Below, piece after piece: positions 6,221 to 9,130 of a stretch of 9,130 bases of DNA (positions are counted from its first letter, which is position 1; each line of letters starts with the position of its first letter). The translations under genes and the position numbers were made by a program. Below the pieces are notes generated by a model. It was not told where the DNA came from. It made no database searches and was given only the letters and a program-made list of their open reading frames with translations. The stretch comes from Microbacteriaceae bacterium (GTDB lineage: Bacteria; Actinomycetota; Actinomycetes; Actinomycetales; Microbacteriaceae). The DNA lies in NCBI GenBank assembly GCA_947447385.1, contig CANFKN010000039.1:1-9130 (forward strand), in the 5' to 3' direction.

Positions 6221-7695
6221 TGCTTGATCTTGCACTGCTCGCATTCATTGCGATAGCTACCGTTGCTATCGGCAGCCGTTTGGTGGCAAAGAACTACTGG
6301 CTCATTTTGCCTGCTGGCTTCTTGGCAGTGATTGTGCTTAGGGTCTTGAGCGCAGTTGTTGCGTTGTTTGCTAACCGTCTGCCAAACCACATCGATTCGC
6401 TCGAGATCTGGGTTTTCGTTGCGGCGATGGCAGCCTTTGCTTTGCCGGCAGTTGCCAAATTGCGCCTGCACCTCTGGTCGCTAGCTATCTCAGTTGCAGT
6501 GTTCGGCTTCGGTGAAATCGTGGTCAACGTTTTGCATTTCTTCACGCGCTCACACGGTGACGCGCTCTGGATTCTTGCGCTCTCTGACTACATCTCACAG
6601 GGCGGCACCCCAACCGCGCTGGGCACCTCAATGTCACTCAAGCGCGGCTTCGCTCTGATCTTGATGTTAGGAACCGGCGAGGGCGGCAACCGCATCGACG
6701 CTTTTGTGCCGATCATCTTTATGCTCGTTGGCATTGTGACCCTTGGTTTTGCTTGGCACTTGCTTCGTGGTTTTAGCCGCAGAGTTTCGATTGTCTCACT
6801 CGTGGCGGTTAGCGCCGTCGTGTTCACCGCGACCATGCCCCTAGTCGCAATCTTCTATGTCAACGGCCACACCATGGTGGCTTTGGGAATCACTACTGCG
6901 GTCGCAGCCATGTTGGTGCCGGTGGAATTTTTCGTGAACGAGAGGGCGCGGCTGATTGTGGTTTGCCTTGGCCTTGCTGTTGTCACAATGACTCGCCCTG
7001 AAGGCGTTCTTTTGGCTTTGGTGGTTGTTGCAATCTTTGCGGCCCGCCACGGCACGAAACCGCGCGAGGTTCTGATTTCAATCGCTTCTGTCTTCGCAGC
7101 ATTTTTAACTTGGATGTACACCGTCGACAGCTACGTGCTCGCTGGTCGCATGGCCCTGCTCGCTCCGCTGGCAATGCTTGCGGTTTTGGCAATTGTTTGG
7201 GCGCTCTATCGCTGGGCCCCGAAGATAATCGGCAGTGTTTTTGCGTTGACGCCGTTGGCTTTGCTGTCGATGTTTTTGGTGCTTGAGGTTGTGTTTTTCA
7301 ACGCTCTCAAAAAAGGCGACCGCAGCCTCGTGACGAATCTCTTTTTCGCAACTGGAGGTTGGGGCTATTTCTTCTGGGGTCTGCTGATCGTGGTTGTTGT
7401 TTCACTTTTCATTCAGCGAGAAGCCGTCTATGGCACGCTGTTGCGCATTGTTGCTGCGCTCGCCGTGGCATCGTTTCTCGCCAAAATGGTTGATGGCGGC
7501 CAGTTTGGTTCACCCACCCTTGGCCGCGTCGGCTGGGATGACTCACTGAACCGCATGTGGATTCACTTTTTGGGTCTCTTCTTTGTCTTAGCGGTGGTCG
7601 GTGTTGCTGGGCTATTGACCAACGATTTTGTTGGCTTCAACCTTGCCAAAATCAAGGGAAAGCGTTTTGCGAAAACTTCAAACGAAAGCGAATAG
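6220..7695 (+). CDS. Polytopic membrane protein, GT-C-like or polymerase-like (491 aa)
   Basis: A very hydrophobic 491-residue protein with roughly twelve membrane segments and a short basic cytoplasmic tail (KIKGKRFAKTSNESE). Possible functional marks are an early loop with S111-H-G-D114-A-L-W, a TRPEG motif at 258-262 similar to that seen in GT39/ArnT-like glycosyltransferases, and a late loop GWDDSLNRMWIH at 438-449 rich in acidic, Arg and His residues. These suggest a GT-C-type enzyme using a polyprenyl-phosphate sugar, or a polysaccharide polymerase/ligase; I cannot name a family with confidence. Start: the ATG overlaps the stop of the previous gene (TGATG), and GGTGA at 6211-6215 serves as ribosome site. 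The following GT4 gene starts 6 bp after its stop, so the three genes form one operon. Ordinary for a glycan locus, but the closest family needs a profile search. Confidence 0.75.
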   Translation: MLDLALLAFIAIATVAIGSRLVAKNYWLILPAGFLAVIVLRVLSAVVALFANRLPNHIDSLEIWVFVAAMAAFALPAVAKLRLHLWSLAISVAVFGFGEIVVNVLHFFTRSHGDALWILALSDYISQGGTPTALGTSMSLKRGFALILMLGTGEGGNRIDAFVPIIFMLVGIVTLGFAWHLLRGFSRRVSIVSLVAVSAVVFTATMPLVAIFYVNGHTMVALGITTAVAAMLVPVEFFVNERARLIVVCLGLAVVTMTRPEGVLLALVVVAIFAARHGTKPREVLISIASVFAAFLTWMYTVDSYVLAGRMALLAPLAMLAVLAIVWALYRWAPKIIGSVFALTPLALLSMFLVLEVVFFNALKKGDRSLVTNLFFATGGWGYFFWGLLIVVVVSLFIQREAVYGTLLRIVAALAVASFLAKMVDGGQFGSPTLGRVGWDDSLNRMWIHFLGLFFVLAVVGVAGLLTNDFVGFNLAKIKGKRFAKTSNESE

Positions 7696-7701
7696 CTAGG
7701 C

Positions 7702-8880
7702 ATGTCTGACTCAAAACCAAACCTGATTGTTCTGGCTTCGACTTTTCCGGCGAGAGCTAACGACGGAACCCCCGCTTTTGTGCAAGACCTCGCAGAACAA
7801 GAAGCCAACTGGTTCAACGTCACCGTGCTCACACCAATGGTGCCGGGCGCAGCTGCTCGAGAAACCGTTGGCAAGATCAACGTGGTGCGATACCGCTACT
7901 TTTTCAAAGCCTTCGAAGATTTGGCCGATGGCGCTATTCTCGACAACCTAAAGGCTAATAAGTCACGATTTTTGCAGGTTGGCCCGATGTTCGTTGGTTT
8001 GGCGGTGGCTTTGCGAAGCCTCGTTAAAGAGCTTTCGCCTGTCGCGATTCACGCTCACTGGGTGATTCCGCAGGGCATTGTTGCCTCGGTGGTTGCGCCT
8101 AGGGTGCCGTTGATGGTCACCACGCACGGCGGCGACATCTATGCACTAAATCAAAAACCTATCTTGGCCTTGAAGAAGCAAGTGTTTGCAAAAGCTAAGC
8201 ACATCACAACTGTGAACTCACAGATGGCCGAGAGTCTTCGAGGTTTTGGTTTGCCGACCGAAAAGATATCGGTGCTGCCCATGGGCGTTGACACCAGCTA
8301 TGTGCGCCAGGTGCGCAGCAAGGTGGCCAAAGTTTCTGGTCAGGTTTTGGCCGTCGGTCGTTTGGTCGAAAAGAAGGGGTTCACCTACCTCTTTGACGCG
8401 ATGCGTCTTTTGCCAGCCGACCTAAAGATGCAACTTTTGGTGATTGGCGATGGTCCGATTCGCGCCGAGCTTGAGGCTGCAGCGGCTGGCTTGCCCGTGA
8501 AGTTCTTGGGTCAGTGCGGTCGCGAGCAGGTTTTGAAAACCATCGCCGAGTCAGAGGTTATGGTGATTCCTTCGGTCACTGCAGCATCGGGCGACCAAGA
8601 GGGGCTACCGGTGACACTACTTGAGGGCGCGGCTGGTGCCATTGCGGTTATCGCCTCAAACCTTCCAGGCATCAACGAAGTTGTGATTGACGGCCAGACC
8701 GGCTTGCTCACAGAACAGCGCGACGTGCCTGCAATTGCCAAAGCGCTTGAAGCACTTTTGCGCGATGAAAAACTTCGAGCCAAATATGCGGCAGCCATTG
8801 AGATTGCTGCAGCAGAGTATGACATTGCCGTGATCGGCAAGAAATACAGCGAACTGCTGTTGCAAATCGCCAAGGCTTAA
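7702..8880 (+). CDS. GT4-family glycosyltransferase
   Basis: A 392-residue cytoplasmic or membrane-associated GT-B enzyme of family GT4, which transfers a sugar from a nucleotide-sugar donor with retention of configuration. The N-terminal lobe has LASTFPARANDGTPAFV (11-27, substrate-side loop), HAHW (117-120) and THGGDIY (141-147). The C-terminal lobe has the donor-site marks VGRLVEKKG (218-226), GDGP (249-252) and the E300-x7-E308 pair within GDQEGLPVTLLEG, followed by DGQTGLL (330-336). Both lobes are complete and the length is normal. No signal peptide is seen. It is the third gene of the plus-strand operon, 6 bp after the 12-TM gene, with only a weak ribosome site (TAGG), so translation probably depends on the upstream gene. 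Sugar and acceptor are not readable; colanic-acid-type WcaL-like enzymes are a loose comparison. Confidence 0.93.
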   Translation: MSDSKPNLIVLASTFPARANDGTPAFVQDLAEQEANWFNVTVLTPMVPGAAARETVGKINVVRYRYFFKAFEDLADGAILDNLKANKSRFLQVGPMFVGLAVALRSLVKELSPVAIHAHWVIPQGIVASVVAPRVPLMVTTHGGDIYALNQKPILALKKQVFAKAKHITTVNSQMAESLRGFGLPTEKISVLPMGVDTSYVRQVRSKVAKVSGQVLAVGRLVEKKGFTYLFDAMRLLPADLKMQLLVIGDGPIRAELEAAAAGLPVKFLGQCGREQVLKTIAESEVMVIPSVTAASGDQEGLPVTLLEGAAGAIAVIASNLPGINEVVIDGQTGLLTEQRDVPAIAKALEALLRDEKLRAKYAAAIEIAAAEYDIAVIGKKYSELLLQIAKA

Positions 8881-8885
8881 GGTCG

Positions 8886-8925
8886 CTGCAACTGCAACTG
8901 CAACTGCAACTGCAACTGCAACTGC
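8886..8925. repeat. Hexanucleotide tandem repeat (CTGCAA)6.7
   Basis: Six exact CTGCAA units plus CTGC, without any interruption, fill almost the whole gap between two convergent genes. It begins 5 bp after the GT4 stop and its last base is the last base of the stop codon of the VOC gene on the other strand. The unit length is a multiple of three and the tract is outside both coding regions, so length change would not shift either frame. On the minus strand the transcript reads (UUGCAG)n, in which UGCA pairs with itself and the intervening GU pairs with GU as tandem wobbles, so a continuous hairpin is possible. The plus-strand transcript would have A-C mismatches instead. Confidence 0.95.
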
Positions 8926-9130
8926 TATGCCTTAGGCCAAGCCCAAATCTCGAGCTGAATGCCGTCTGGGTCGCGCAGGTAGGCCCAGCGAGAGCCAGCG
9001 AGATCACCATCGGTGAGTGTCACTGGCGGTGAGTTGAACACCGCACCTCGCTCGAGAAGCGTCGCATAGGCGGCATCCATGTCATCGATTTGAAAACAGA
9101 TGTGGGTTGCGCCGACGTCGCCGTTCTTTA
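8925..9130 (-). CDS. VOC / glyoxalase-fold protein, 5'-truncated
   Basis: Only the last 67 residues are in the window; the frame is open to the right edge (first full codon 9128-9126). The visible part reads GATHICFQIDDMDAAYATL, then a loop, then WAYLRDPDGIQLEIW near the C terminus. This is the standard second half of a vicinal oxygen chelate (glyoxalase / bleomycin-resistance / dioxygenase-like) domain. The His in GATH (H9 of the fragment) and the Glu in QLEIW (E60) are in the positions of the metal ligands. Family members are usually about 120-150 residues, so roughly half is missing. Substrate cannot be inferred. It is convergent with the GT4 gene and probably not part of the glycan locus. 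The stop codon TAG abuts the hexanucleotide repeat. Confidence 0.88.
   Translation of the reverse strand, partial: KNGDVGATHICFQIDDMDAAYATLLERGAVFNSPPVTLTDGDLAGSRWAYLRDPDGIQLEIWAWPKA

Noticed and set aside
8886..8925. CRISPR array
   Set aside because: The repeats are 6 bp, directly adjacent and without spacers; this is a microsatellite.
8869..8940. Hairpin formed by the ends of the GT4 and VOC genes across the repeat
   Set aside because: Only about 5 bp (AAGGC/GCCTT) pair with a loop of some 50 nt; both genes simply end in Lys-Ala codons.
8708..9010. Minus-strand 100-codon frame containing a Ser-Cys repeat
   Set aside because: The repeat is only the hexanucleotide tract read in another frame; the frame overlaps both the GT4 gene and the well-supported VOC gene.

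Overview
The window looks like part of a surface-glycan (capsule, cell-wall polysaccharide or glycolipid) locus from a bacterium with medium GC content. My best guess is an actinobacterium of the small-genome Microbacteriaceae type. This rests on overall style only (balanced base composition, tightly packed operons, a TATAAT-type -10 box, the mix of envelope families); no rRNA or tRNA is present to test it.

Layout from left to right: (1) the 3' part of a plus-strand acyltransferase-3/SGNH O-acyltransferase, cut by the left edge. (2) A perfect 19-bp inverted repeat at 1731-1777, between two convergent genes, read as a bidirectional terminator. (3) A minus-strand three-gene operon, read from right to left: polysaccharide pyruvyl transferase family protein (5474-4260), UPF0104/LPG-synthase-TM flippase-like protein (4267-3332, overlapping the previous stop) and a DUF2142-like/GT-C-like polytopic membrane protein (3320-1791). 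(4) A 212-bp divergent intergenic region (5475-5686) with a clear TATAAT box for the plus side, a weaker candidate -10 for the minus side and three copies of TGAAGC. (5) A plus-strand three-gene operon: an unrecognised membrane-anchored protein (5687-6220), a roughly 12-TM membrane protein joined to it by a TGATG stop/start overlap (6220-7695) and a GT4 glycosyltransferase (7702-8880). (6) A 40-bp hexanucleotide repeat, (CTGCAA)6.7, filling the gap between two convergent stop codons. (7) The C-terminal half of a minus-strand VOC/glyoxalase-fold protein, cut by the right edge and probably unrelated to the glycan genes.

Inferred joint role: the GT4 enzyme would add sugars to a lipid-linked acceptor in the cytoplasm. 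The pyruvyl transferase would add ketal-pyruvate. The polytopic proteins (DUF2142-like, flippase-like, 12-TM) would move, extend or polymerise lipid-linked sugars at the membrane. The acyltransferase-3/SGNH protein would O-acylate the product outside. No Wzx or Wzy is recognisable by motif, so the flippase-like and 12-TM proteins are the candidates for those steps. The unrecognised 177-aa protein and its coupled membrane partner are the least explained part. No CRISPR array, insertion sequence, phage gene or defence system was found. There is no gene-free stretch longer than 300 bp.
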